Below, piece after piece: positions 27,005-35,713 of a stretch of DNA of 64,000 nt. Both the position numbers and the translations under genes were made by a program. The stretch covers positions 124,001 to 188,000 of the forward strand of contig NZ_BAGZ01000008.1 in NCBI RefSeq assembly GCF_000298175.1, in the 5' to 3' direction. The DNA is from Austwickia chelonae NBRC 105200 (GTDB taxonomy: Bacteria; Actinomycetota; Actinomycetes; Actinomycetales; Dermatophilaceae). The notes beneath the pieces are model-generated. The model made no database searches. It saw only the letters and a list, made by a program, of their open reading frames with translations, and had not been told where the DNA came from. Each line of letters starts with the position of its first letter. Positions within the stretch are counted from its first letter, which is position 1.

Positions 27005-28861
27005 TCAACACCACGGATCAGACACCGCCCACGCCCAGAGACCCACCTCCGGACCCTCGGCCGTGAAGAACGCCCGGCCCCCGTCCCACACCGGCCCCCG
27101 ACCGTGCAGAGCACGCCCGCCGTCCAACCCGGGCAGACGATGCACCGGAACCTCCAACGGAGGATGTCCGGCCCGCGCACAATGCACCAGCACACACTCC
27201 GAACGGCTCTCCCGGAGGAAAACCAAGGCATCGTCCTCGACCCGGACCAGACGCAGACCGCCCACGCACAAGGCCTCACTCGACCGACGCGCAGCGATCA
27301 ACGAACGGAACGCCTCACGCAATGCACCTGACCACAGCTCCGAACGGTCCCACGGCATCGGACGCCGTCCGTCCTCCCCGAAACGACCCGGCATGCCGAT
27401 CTCGTCACCGTAGGTGACCATGGGGACACCCGGCATCGTGACCACCAGACCCAGAGCCACCTCGACCAGACTCGGATCCCCACCCACCAGGGTGTGGATC
27501 CGAGTGGTGTCATGCGAACCCGCCAAGTTGAAGGACACCGACCTCGCCGCCCACGGCAACTGCGCCCCGAAATCCGCCATCGTGGCCACGACCTGCTCCC
27601 CCCCGAGCCGAGGCACCGACACCGGCAGCCCCAGGAAGGACGGAGCCTCCTGCGGCGCGCGCAACCAGGTCCACAGCGGACGGGTGAAACCCGAGTAGTT
27701 CATCGCCCCGTGCCAACCCTCCCCGGACAGGTCACCGGCCAGGTCGTGGCAGTGTTCGGCGATGAGCAACCCGTCCGGGCGAGCCGCCCGAACCGCCGCC
27801 CGCATCTGTCTCTGCACCTGGTCGTAACGATCTTCAACACCCAGACGACCGGTCATATTGGCGACATCGACCCGCCACCCGTCCAAGTCGTAAGGCGGTC
27901 GCAGCCACCGTTGGACGACCCCATCCGGTCCGAAGAAACGGCGCGCCAGCTCGGGCGAACCGTGGTCGAGCTTGGGCAGAGAAGGAACGCCTAACCAGCA
28001 CACCGGGGAACCCTGCGGGTCGAAACGGTAGAAACCGTGCTCGGGACTGTCCGGACCCTCCTGGGCGGCGCGGAACCAATCGTGCCGATACCCGGTGTGA
28101 TTGGTGGTCAGGTCCCCGATCACTCGCAGCCCGCGGTCGTGAGCTGCCCGGGTCAGCCTGATCAGGGCCTCCGGCCCGCCGAGCAGCGGGTCGACGGTGT
28201 CGAAACTGGTCGCGTCGTACCGGTGACTGGACGTCGCCGGGAAGAAGGGCGTCAGGTAGAGGACGGTGGCTCCGAGGTCGAGGACGTCGGCCAGATGCGC
28301 GGTGATCCCGTCGAGATCACCGCCGAAGAACTGCGCCGAGGCGCGCTCGCCGGCACTGACCGGATCGGCCCAGTCGGCGGGATCGGCCCAGGACGGCGGT
28401 TCACGGAGCGCAGCTGCTGGGGAACGGGCGTACCGGTCGGGGAAGATCTGGTACACCACGGATTCCCGGGCCCAGTCCGGAGGCGCCTCGGTCGCGACCA
28501 CTCGGAAGTCGGCGATGTCCGGGACATCCCGGACATGTATCCCGGTGCCGTTCACCCAGGCGTATCCCCAGGGGCCGCCGTGGAGCAGAAAACGGTAGTG
28601 GGTGATCGGATTCACCACCGGCAAGGTCGCCACCCACCAGGTGTCGCTGTCGGTCCGTCGCGTGGGGACAGCCGCGACGAAACAGGGTTCGGCGTCCTGG
28701 GTGGTGCGGACATGGACCTGGGTGATCTCCGGTTGCCCGTCGGGAGGATGCGGGACCCGCAACCGCACCCTCACCTGGTCGCCGATCGAGGGGTGGGCGT
28801 CCTCGACGTACAAGGACGACCCGTCGTGATGAGGAAGGTCAAGGGACGAGACGACATTCAT
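27005..28861 (-). CDS. Cytoplasmic GH13 alpha-glucosidase/cyclomaltodextrinase-type enzyme
   Basis: A 618-residue alpha-amylase-family enzyme with no signal peptide. The first 120 residues form a beta-rich N domain like that of neopullulanases and cyclomaltodextrinases (CBM34-like). The catalytic barrel shows DLTTNH (region I), GWRVDVAN with nucleophile Asp332, LIAEHCH with acid/base Glu369, and NLAGSHDTTR with His450 and Asp451, so all catalytic residues are intact. Context (CGTase-like enzyme and MalEFG importer upstream) suggests it linearises and cuts imported cyclodextrins or maltodextrins to glucose and maltose. ATG overlaps the MalG stop as ATGA. Confidence 0.9.
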   Translation of the reverse strand: MNVVSSLDLPHHDGSSLYVEDAHPSIGDQVRVRLRVPHPPDGQPEITQVHVRTTQDAEPCFVAAVPTRRTDSDTWWVATLPVVNPITHYRFLLHGGPWGYAWVNGTGIHVRDVPDIADFRVVATEAPPDWARESVVYQIFPDRYARSPAAALREPPSWADPADWADPVSAGERASAQFFGGDLDGITAHLADVLDLGATVLYLTPFFPATSSHRYDATSFDTVDPLLGGPEALIRLTRAAHDRGLRVIGDLTTNHTGYRHDWFRAAQEGPDSPEHGFYRFDPQGSPVCWLGVPSLPKLDHGSPELARRFFGPDGVVQRWLRPPYDLDGWRVDVANMTGRLGVEDRYDQVQRQMRAAVRAARPDGLLIAEHCHDLAGDLSGEGWHGAMNYSGFTRPLWTWLRAPQEAPSFLGLPVSVPRLGGEQVVATMADFGAQLPWAARSVSFNLAGSHDTTRIHTLVGGDPSLVEVALGLVVTMPGVPMVTYGDEIGMPGRFGEDGRRPMPWDRSELWSGALREAFRSLIAARRSSEALCVGGLRLVRVEDDALVFLRESRSECVLVHCARAGHPPLEVPVHRLPGLDGGRALHGRGPVWDGGRAFFTAEGPEVGLWAWAVSDPWC

Positions 28862-29730
28862 CGGAGACTTCCTCGGGTGAGTCCGGAGACGAGCTGCCTC
28901 TGGAAGACGAGATAGATGAGGAGCACCGGGGCGGAGGACAACAGCGCACCCACCGCGAACTGGCCCAGGTACTGGTGACGGTCGGCCCGCATCATGGCGT
29001 TCAGACCGACGGCGAGGGTCTGCCGATCGGGGTCGGTCAGGAATATCCCTGCGAGGAGGAACTCGCTGTACACCGACACGAAGGAAACCATCAGGACGGT
29101 GACCAGGACGGGACGGGCCAGCCGGAGGGTGATGCCGAGGAAGATGCGCAGATGGGAGCAGCCGTCCAGTACGGCGGCCTCGTCGAGCTCCCGGGGCAGC
29201 GTGTCGAAGTAGCCCTTCAGGAGCCAGACGTTCGCGCCCATGGCGCCCCCCAGGTAGGCCAGGATCAACCCGGCCGGAGTGCCCAGACCCAGCGCAGGAA
29301 TCGCGTCACCGACCGCGGCGAAGGTGCTGTAGAGGGCGACGAAGGACAGGATCGCAGGGAACATCTGCACCAGCAGCAGACCGAAGAGGCCGGGGCGGCG
29401 TCCGGGAAAACGCAGCCGGGAGAAGGCATAGGCGGCGCAGGCGGACAGGAAGACCGTGGCCACGCTGGCCACCCCGGCCACGACCAGGGAGGTGCGGTAC
29501 CAGGCCAGGAAAGGATGATGCGGGTCGGACAACAGATCACGCAGATTGTCCGTCGACGCGGCGGAGGGCCACAACGAACTGGTGACCAGGTTGCCGGCCG
29601 GATCCACCGCGGCCGAAACGACGAAGACCACGGGGAAAAGCGTCCAGGCCAGGACAAAGACGATCAGGAGATAACGCCACCACAGCCCGCGCAAGCGGTG
29701 CACTCGGGTGGGATGGGCGCTCGCCGTCAT
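28858..29730 (-). CDS. ABC sugar transporter permease, MalG-type
   Basis: A 290-residue permease with six hydrophobic helices and the cytoplasmic EAA loop (LDEAAVLDGCSHLRIFLGI), which docks the ATPase. It pairs with the MalF-type permease encoded just upstream. ATG at 29730 overlaps the MalF stop as ATGA, and the stop overlaps the GH13 start as ATGA. Predicted substrate: maltodextrin or cyclodextrin. No cognate ATPase gene is present in the cluster, so a shared MsmK/MalK-like ATPase elsewhere is assumed. Confidence 0.9.
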   Translation of the reverse strand: MTASAHPTRVHRLRGLWWRYLLIVFVLAWTLFPVVFVVSAAVDPAGNLVTSSLWPSAASTDNLRDLLSDPHHPFLAWYRTSLVVAGVASVATVFLSACAAYAFSRLRFPGRRPGLFGLLLVQMFPAILSFVALYSTFAAVGDAIPALGLGTPAGLILAYLGGAMGANVWLLKGYFDTLPRELDEAAVLDGCSHLRIFLGITLRLARPVLVTVLMVSFVSVYSEFLLAGIFLTDPDRQTLAVGLNAMMRADRHQYLGQFAVGALLSSAPVLLIYLVFQRQLVSGLTRGSLR

Positions 29731-31253
29731 GAGATCTCCTCCAGAGCCGCGGTCTTCCGGAAGGCCGACCAGGACAACAGGGCCACCAGGACGAAGATCA
29801 CCAGGGAGACCGCCGAGGCCAGACCGTAGTTCGGGGAACTTCCCCCGAAGGCCAGCCGGAAGGCGTACGTGATGAGCAGGTCGGTCGCCCCCACCGCGGT
29901 GGTGCCCGACTGGAACGGGCCACCACCGGTGAGCAGATAGATCAATCCGAAGTTGTTGAAATTGAAGCTGAACGAAGCCAGCAGCAGCGGCCCGGTGGAG
30001 ACCAGCAGCAGAGGGAGCCGCACCGAGGTCAACGTGCGCCAGGCCGAGGCCCCGTCGACCTTGGCGGCGTCGAGCACCTCCTCGGGGATCGACTGCAGGG
30101 CGCCGGTGCAGATCAGGAACATATAGGGAAAGCCCATCCACGTGCTGGTGATCAGTGCGGCGGCGCGTGCCCAACCGGGGTCGCCGAGCCAGTCGACATG
30201 CAGGCCGGACAGGCCGTTGACCAGCCCGTAGTCCTGGTTGAACAGGGAAAGCCATACCAAGGCGGTGACGAACGGGGGGAGGGCGTAGGGCAGGATCAGG
30301 ATCGAGCGGATCAGTCCGCGTCCGCGGATCCGGTCGTCGTCCAGCAACAGGGCGACGAGCATGCCCACACCGAACTGCAACAGCACCGATAACGCGGCGA
30401 AAGCGATATTCCAGGCGAGGATCCCCACGAAACCGGCGCGGAGAATCGGGTCGGTCACCACGGTGGTGAAGTTCGCGGCCCCGACATATTCCTTCCACCC
30501 CTGGGGGAGACTCCGCCCGTCGTCGCTGACCCAGCGGGCGTCGCGGGCCCGGTAGACCGTGCCTTCTTCGATGTCGACGAGAGCGTCGGCAGAGGCGTCG
30601 TGACGGAGGGTGGGCCGTCCCTCGAAGGCATCGGACAGGCCGACCCGTTTGATGCCGCCACCGTCGGAGGTCGGCACGGCGAACGAGGTCAGGTCCTGAC
30701 GGGTGTTGACGGTGCGGGCGTCGAGAACCTGGTACCCCTCGGCAGCGGTGATCCGGCCGTCGACGAGTGTGGCCCGGTCGGCGGGCAAGGGCGCCAGACC
30801 TGAGGCTGTGCCGATGAAGAGGGCACCGTCGGGTGCGACCAACAAATAGGCCGGCGCGCCGGTTGTCGGGTCCTGCCCGGCACGGACCGCGACACTGAGC
30901 CGGTACCGGTGCGATCCGGGCACCTCACGTACCGAGCCGGCCACGATCGCCTCGATCGATTGTGCCTTCGTCAGCGTGTGGCCGTCTCCCGCATTGGTGG
31001 TCGAGGTGACCGCTGTGTAGACGATCGGCCAGATCTGCAGGGTGCACATCAGGACCAGACCTGGCAGCAGGTACTTCATGGGTACGGCTCGGCGCGTGCC
31101 GTAGACGGCGAGGACGGCTACGGCCACGACGCCGATGAGAGCGACCGCGAGCCAGTAACCTGCGGTGACGAAGGACTGGGCGACCTTGGCGAGCAGGGCC
31201 AGGACGGTGATGACGGCGAGCCAGGTCGCTGCGCGTGCGAGTCGCCGGGCCAT
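29727..31253 (-). CDS. ABC sugar transporter permease, MalF-type with large extracytoplasmic domain
   Basis: A 508-residue permease, much longer than ordinary sugar permeases and close to enterobacterial MalF. After three N-terminal helices there is a soluble insert (about residues 80-270) equivalent to the MalF P2 domain, which contacts the binding protein. The C-terminal half carries the membrane core and the EAA loop (EEVLDAAKVDGASAWRTL). The start ATG at 31253 shares its A with the binding-protein stop (TGATG). Confidence 0.9.
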   Translation of the reverse strand: MARRLARAATWLAVITVLALLAKVAQSFVTAGYWLAVALIGVVAVAVLAVYGTRRAVPMKYLLPGLVLMCTLQIWPIVYTAVTSTTNAGDGHTLTKAQSIEAIVAGSVREVPGSHRYRLSVAVRAGQDPTTGAPAYLLVAPDGALFIGTASGLAPLPADRATLVDGRITAAEGYQVLDARTVNTRQDLTSFAVPTSDGGGIKRVGLSDAFEGRPTLRHDASADALVDIEEGTVYRARDARWVSDDGRSLPQGWKEYVGAANFTTVVTDPILRAGFVGILAWNIAFAALSVLLQFGVGMLVALLLDDDRIRGRGLIRSILILPYALPPFVTALVWLSLFNQDYGLVNGLSGLHVDWLGDPGWARAAALITSTWMGFPYMFLICTGALQSIPEEVLDAAKVDGASAWRTLTSVRLPLLLVSTGPLLLASFSFNFNNFGLIYLLTGGGPFQSGTTAVGATDLLITYAFRLAFGGSSPNYGLASAVSLVIFVLVALLSWSAFRKTAALEEIS

Positions 31254-32548
31254 CAGCGTCGGTTGATCGCGCTGCTGATCTCCGCAGCGGCGGCGGCGAA
31301 TCGTTCCGCAGGTCGGGCCGCGCCGGAGATGACGTCCGCAGAAGCCTGGCCGAGCGGACCCCATACGGCGTTCATGGCGGGGATATTCGGCATCGGCGCG
31401 CCGCCGTGCGCGGCCTCGTGCCAGGCCTTGACGTCCGGGTCGCGCCGTGCGATCTCCTCATAGGCCTCGGTCAGGGCCGGGGGACGACGTCCGGTCTGGA
31501 AGAGACCGATCTGGGTTTCCTTGCGCGGGACGAAGGAGGTGACGAATTCTTCGGCGAGGGCAGAGTTCCGGGCCTTGGCCGAGACGTAGAAGAGCTGCAC
31601 GCCGAGCAGGGATTTCAAGGACTCTCCGCCCGGGGCGACCGGAAGATTGCTGATGGCGTACTTGATCCCGGCTTTCTTGGCCTTGTCGATGGACCAGGGG
31701 CCGGTGATGAAGAAGGGGGCGTCCCCGGCGTCGAAGAGCGCGTCTGCGTTCTCTCCGGCGACATTGGTGGAGAGCACTTTCTCCCGGCCCATCCGTGCGA
31801 GGAGGTCGGCGCCCTTGATCGAGCCGGGGTTGGAGACGGCCAGTCGGGTCGCGTCGTATTCGCCGTTGTCCTTGCGTTCGAAGAAACCACCGCCGTAGGC
31901 GGCCATCCACGGGTAGATGTAGTAGGCGTCGCCGACCTTGCCGACCGCTTGGATCAGGGGCAGCTTGGCCCGCCCGTCGGCGACGATCTTCTTGCCTTGG
32001 GCGACCATGTCCTCGACGGTGGCCGGAGCGTCGGGCGCGAGATCGGTGTTGCGGACGAGGGCGATGTTCTCCACTGCGTACGGCGTGCCGTAGAGCTGCC
32101 CGCCGAAGGTGGCTCCGGCGATGGCGGACGGGTTGAACTTGCGCACCGTGTCTGGGGGGAGGTTCACCGGTGTGACGACCGCATTCTGTACGAAGGGTCC
32201 GACCAGGTCGTGGGGGCCGACGACGATGTCGGGGCCTTTGCCGACATGGGTGGCGTCGGTGAAGGCCTGACGGACGTCGGTGGCGACCTGGACGACCACG
32301 CGGATCTTCTGTTCTTCGGCGAAGGTGTTGGCGAAGTCGGCGATCACGGATGCTCGTTGGTTGTCGCACCAGATGACCAGGTCGGCCTCCGTCTCGCGGG
32401 TCGGGTCCTTGGTGGGTAGCTGGGCTGGGGTCGTGGCCCGGGCGCCGCTGTTCTTGCTGCTGGATGCCTGGTGGGTTTGTCCGCAGGCGGAGGTGGCCAG
32501 GACGAGGGTGGTCAGGGTGATGACGGCGGCGCTGCTGCGTGTCTGCAT
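31253..32548 (-). CDS. Maltodextrin/cyclodextrin-binding lipoprotein, MalE-type
   Basis: A 431-residue cluster D solute-binding protein. The signal peptide ends ATSAC, giving a lipid-modified Cys. The mature protein has the MalE pattern: LVIWCDNQR early, GPDIVVGPHDLVGPF, YGTPYAVENIALVRN, FFITGPWSIDKAKKAG and a C-terminal MNAVWGPLGQASADVI. It binds the sugar outside and delivers it to MalF-MalG. The gene starts 57 bases after the CGTase-like gene on the same strand. Ligand specificity (linear versus cyclic) cannot be assigned from sequence. Confidence 0.9.
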   Translation of the reverse strand: MQTRSSAAVITLTTLVLATSACGQTHQASSSKNSGARATTPAQLPTKDPTRETEADLVIWCDNQRASVIADFANTFAEEQKIRVVVQVATDVRQAFTDATHVGKGPDIVVGPHDLVGPFVQNAVVTPVNLPPDTVRKFNPSAIAGATFGGQLYGTPYAVENIALVRNTDLAPDAPATVEDMVAQGKKIVADGRAKLPLIQAVGKVGDAYYIYPWMAAYGGGFFERKDNGEYDATRLAVSNPGSIKGADLLARMGREKVLSTNVAGENADALFDAGDAPFFITGPWSIDKAKKAGIKYAISNLPVAPGGESLKSLLGVQLFYVSAKARNSALAEEFVTSFVPRKETQIGLFQTGRRPPALTEAYEEIARRDPDVKAWHEAAHGGAPMPNIPAMNAVWGPLGQASADVISGAARPAERFAAAAAEISSAINRR

Positions 32549-32605
32549 GGGTATCTGCCTTCGGGGGAGGGGCTTCTCGGTGGTCCGTTCGTCGTGCGGT
32601 GGCGT

Positions 32606-34828
32606 TCAGCGTCGGAAGGCGACGGTAGTGTGCCCGGTCGCGGTGGTCGGGACGTCGTAGCGGTGGTTGTCCCCGCTCTCCCAGACGATGGAGCCGTCGG
32701 GGCGGCGGATGACGGCTTTGAACTCGACGCTGCGTCCGGCGGGGAGCGCGACCATGAGGGTTCGGGTGTTGTCCCCGGGGGAGAGCATCGGGCCACGACA
32801 GGCCGGTGGTTCGGCGCTCCAGTTGCCCAGTTCGGCGACATCGCCGGTGAGGAGGAGCCGGTCGCCGGGGCCGAGCGGGGCTTCGGTGACGGTGACGGTC
32901 ACGGGGGTCACCGGTCCGGTCCGGACCAGGTAGGGGATGCGGTTGCTGTTCCGGTCCTGGGCGTCCTTGATCTCGATGGTGGTCCGGCCGGGTGTGATCC
33001 CGGTCGGCAGGGTGAGGTCGACCTGGGTGGGGGTCCACGAGTTCACGGTGGCGGGGTGTCCACCGACGACGACCTGTCCTCGGTCGTGGCCGAAGCCGAT
33101 CCCGGTCAGGACGGTGCGGCTTCCGGCATGGCCGGCGGTGGGGCCGACATTGCCGATGTGCGGGCGGTCGGTCTCGGTGGCGGTGACGGACCAGACGGCG
33201 GCTTGCCCTGCGCGAAGTATGTATTCACCGGTGGGGCGGTCGTGACCGTCCTGTTCGGTCACGGTGAGTGTGCCGCCACCGAGAGCGCCGCCGAGCCGGT
33301 CGGGGTGTGGTCCTGCGGGTAGCGCGGTCCGTAGGCCGGTGAGTGGCCGATCGACGGTTCGGCTCTTGTTGATGGCCACGAGGACGGTGTTGCCGGCGAA
33401 TCTTCTTTCGTAGACGTAGATGTCGTCGTCCAGCCATCGTTCGGCGGAGTTGCCGAAGCGCAGGGCCGGATTCTCCCGGCGGAGTTCGGAGAGGCGTTGG
33501 ATGATGGCGGATTGGCGGCTGTCCGTGTCGAAATGCGTCATCATGGGCCGGTTGTACGGGTCGCCGCCGACCTGTCCGAAGGGGTTCGTGGTGTCGTTGT
33601 GGAGGTAGCTCTCGTCGCCGTAGTAGATGGAGGGGATGCCGGGCAGGGTCATGGCGGCGACGGTGGCCTGGTCCAGTAGTGAGCTGTCGGGGTTGATCGA
33701 CAGGAAACGGGGGATGTCCTGGCTGTCCACGAAGTTGATCAGGGTGTGCGGGTAGGTGAAGGAATGCTGTTGTCGGGTGACGGTGGCGTCCACATTTCTC
33801 AGGGAGGCCCCTTCGGCGAAGGCTGCGCGCAGGGTGGTGTTGAGGTCGAAATTCTGCAGGGACATCCCGCTGGTGTTGGCGAGGTCGACCTGGTCCTTCC
33901 ACAGGGGGGAGGAGGCGGCGTCGGCCCATTCGCCGAAGACGAAGGTTCCTCGTCGTGACTGGATGTGGTCGGTGTATCCGGTGAGCCAGCCGCCGGGCAT
34001 GTGTTTGACGGCGTCCATCCTGATGGCGTCGACGCCGTGTGCGAGCCAGGTGTCGACGGCGTCCTTCAGGTAGGTCGTCACCTCGGCTTTTTCCTGGGCG
34101 AGATCGGCCAGGTCGAACAGGTTTCGGTATTGAGCCTGGTGGAGGTCCTGGTAGTCGGTGATACCGCCGTTGTGGTGGAAGTACCCGTCGGGGTCGTCGT
34201 GATAGGTGGCCAGGGTCCGCCCTGCGCGTCGGAGTTGTCCGTTGACGCCGTACGAGCTGTCGTGGACGTTGGCGGGGCTGGTGTGATTGGGGGCCCAGTC
34301 CATGACGATCTTGATTCCGGCGGCGTGTGCGGTGGTGACCATGCGGTCGAAGTCCTGCCAGGAGCCGAAGTGCGGGTCGGGAGTGAAGAAGTCCATGGCC
34401 CAGTAGCCGTGGTAGCCGGTCATGGCACTGGGTTCGGCGGGGATGGAAACCGGGATGTTCTGTACCGGGGGTGATATCCACAGTGCGCCGATGCCCAGTT
34501 TCTTCAGGTAGGGGATCCGTTCGGTGATCCCGGCGAAGTCGCCGCCCCAGTAGAGCCGCCAGTTGGACCGGTCGTGGCTGGTGGTGCCGGGGCTGGTGGG
34601 CGGTTCGTCCCGGGCTCGGTCGGCGTTGACGAAGCGGTCGGTGAGTACCTGGTAGATGACTGATCCGGTGAGATCGTGCCCGGTGGTGTCGGGGACGGGA
34701 ACGGGTGTGGCGGTGAAGGGCGCGGCCCCGGTCGTCGAGGGCGGGGATGCCTGTGTGGCGAGGGAGGTGAGGGCTGTCGTGCTGAGGCAGATGGTGGCCA
34801 GGATGTGGGGGAGGCGACGGTGAGGCAT
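32606..34828 (-). CDS. Secreted cyclomaltodextrin glucanotransferase-like GH13 enzyme with CBM20
   Basis: A 740-residue secreted enzyme with the five-domain CGTase layout: signal peptide (1-27, cut near ATQA), GH13 barrel (about 45-450), C domain, IPT/TIG domain (about 555-640) and a CBM20 starch-binding domain (about 642-740). CGTase-like segments include GYHGYWAMDFFTPDPHFGS, DWAPNHTSPA, GYFHHNGGITDY and DAIRMDAVKHMPGGW. Nucleophile Asp272, acid/base Glu300 and Asp371 are present, but the almost invariant region IV His is Gln370 (FVDSQDIPRF). CGTases convert starch to cyclodextrins outside the cell; a maltogenic amylase of the same architecture is an alternative. ATG follows GAGGAG. First gene of the alpha-glucan operon; the MarR gene is divergent. 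Confidence 0.85.
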   Translation of the reverse strand: MPHRRLPHILATICLSTTALTSLATQASPPSTTGAAPFTATPVPVPDTTGHDLTGSVIYQVLTDRFVNADRARDEPPTSPGTTSHDRSNWRLYWGGDFAGITERIPYLKKLGIGALWISPPVQNIPVSIPAEPSAMTGYHGYWAMDFFTPDPHFGSWQDFDRMVTTAHAAGIKIVMDWAPNHTSPANVHDSSYGVNGQLRRAGRTLATYHDDPDGYFHHNGGITDYQDLHQAQYRNLFDLADLAQEKAEVTTYLKDAVDTWLAHGVDAIRMDAVKHMPGGWLTGYTDHIQSRRGTFVFGEWADAASSPLWKDQVDLANTSGMSLQNFDLNTTLRAAFAEGASLRNVDATVTRQQHSFTYPHTLINFVDSQDIPRFLSINPDSSLLDQATVAAMTLPGIPSIYYGDESYLHNDTTNPFGQVGGDPYNRPMMTHFDTDSRQSAIIQRLSELRRENPALRFGNSAERWLDDDIYVYERRFAGNTVLVAINKSRTVDRPLTGLRTALPAGPHPDRLGGALGGGTLTVTEQDGHDRPTGEYILRAGQAAVWSVTATETDRPHIGNVGPTAGHAGSRTVLTGIGFGHDRGQVVVGGHPATVNSWTPTQVDLTLPTGITPGRTTIEIKDAQDRNSNRIPYLVRTGPVTPVTVTVTEAPLGPGDRLLLTGDVAELGNWSAEPPACRGPMLSPGDNTRTLMVALPAGRSVEFKAVIRRPDGSIVWESGDNHRYDVPTTATGHTTVAFRR

Positions 34829-34900
34829 GGGAGCTGCTCCTCGGGTGAGGGCGGCCGGTGGGGACTCGGTCGCTGCCGTGTCGGCGAGGCCGACGTGATG

Positions 34901-34916
34901 CTAGTTTGATTACTAG
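34901..34916. promoter_or_regulatory. Candidate operator CTAGT-N6-ACTAG between the CGTase and MarR genes
   Basis: A short inverted repeat in the AT-rich middle of the 189-base divergent intergenic region. Its size and placement between a MarR-family gene and an operon suit a MarR operator covering both promoters. Regulation of the operon by this MarR protein is inferred only from position. Confidence 0.4.
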
Positions 34917-35017
34917 TCACCAAAAACACGATAGGCACGGCTGCCCGCCCCGTCCATGATTTCGAGACGAACAGGACCCGCGTGGCGGACATGTGCGGAG
35001 ATACCGAGGAGCGGCCC

Positions 35018-35449
35018 ATGACCGACCTGGCCCGGAAACTGCAACGGGTGTATGTCCTCCTCGACGACGGGGAACGACGCGCCCTGACCACCCAACAGGT
35101 CACCACCACCCAATACGCCATGCTGCGCACCCTCGCGGACGGGCCACCCGAAGGACTCCCGGTCAGCAGGCTCGCCGAACGGATGCTCTGCACCAGAGGC
35201 AACATCTCACGGGTCGTCGTCCGCCTGGAGAACGCCGGGCTGGTCCGCACCGGCAGCCACGGCGAAGACCAACGGTTGGTCCTCGTCCGACTGACCGACC
35301 AGGGGCACACCGCCCTGCGCCGGGCCCGCGAGGCGGTCGCCGCCGCCGACCGTCGCCGATTCGCCGGGCTCGACACCGACGAACTCCGGACCCTGAGCAT
35401 CCTGGTGGACCGGCTGACCACCACACTGGCAGCCGACCTCGACCGGTGA
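35018..35449 (+). CDS. MarR-family transcriptional regulator
   Basis: A 143-residue winged-helix regulator. The recognition region is SRLAERMLCTRGNISRVVVRLENAGLV, followed by the wing with RTGSHGEDQRLVLVRLTDQG, both textbook MarR. ATG at 35018 is chosen because GAGGAG lies six bases upstream; a GTG at 34982 would add 12 residues. Divergent from the CGTase-like gene and followed by a cobalamin riboswitch. The ligand is unknown. Confidence 0.88.
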   Translation: MTDLARKLQRVYVLLDDGERRALTTQQVTTTQYAMLRTLADGPPEGLPVSRLAERMLCTRGNISRVVVRLENAGLVRTGSHGEDQRLVLVRLTDQGHTALRRAREAVAAADRRRFAGLDTDELRTLSILVDRLTTTLAADLDR

Positions 35450-35537
35450 CCGACGGCTGTCCCCCCGCCAGCCCCGCACACCACCCGCCAGCGCCCCGAC
35501 CGGGCAGCCCACCACCGACGATGCCGACAACATGTCG

Positions 35538-35656
35538 GCGTCATGCGAGAATCGCCACGGCGAGGGTGGAGGAATCCGGTGTGAATCCGGAACGGTCCCG
35601 CCACTGTGAACGGTAGCTCGACGCCGTGAGTCAGGACGTCTATCCCGCTGCCGGAG
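35538..35656 (+). promoter_or_regulatory. Cobalamin riboswitch upstream of the chelatase-cobO-cobA operon
   Basis: Contains GGAATCCGGTGTGAATCCGG followed by AACGGTCCCGCCACTGTGAACGG and the 3' GAGTCAGGACGTC, matching the B12-riboswitch core. Outer CGTC and GACG segments may form P1; its exact limits are approximate. It precedes the ChlID start by about 60 bases and should repress cobalt insertion, adenosylation and CobA when B12 is plentiful. Confidence 0.92.
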
Positions 35657-35674
35657 ATGTCATCGGTCTCCGGC
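35650..35674 (+). promoter_or_regulatory. Expression-platform hairpin after the third cobalamin riboswitch
   Basis: GCCGGAGA and TCTCCGGC form a perfect 8-bp stem around a 9-base loop, directly after the aptamer and about 25 bases before the CAGGAGG ribosome site. Likely part of the switching structure. Confidence 0.5.
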
Positions 35675-35713
35675 CCGAACCAGAGCGGGCGAGGCACCCG
35701 CAGGAGGCCCGGT

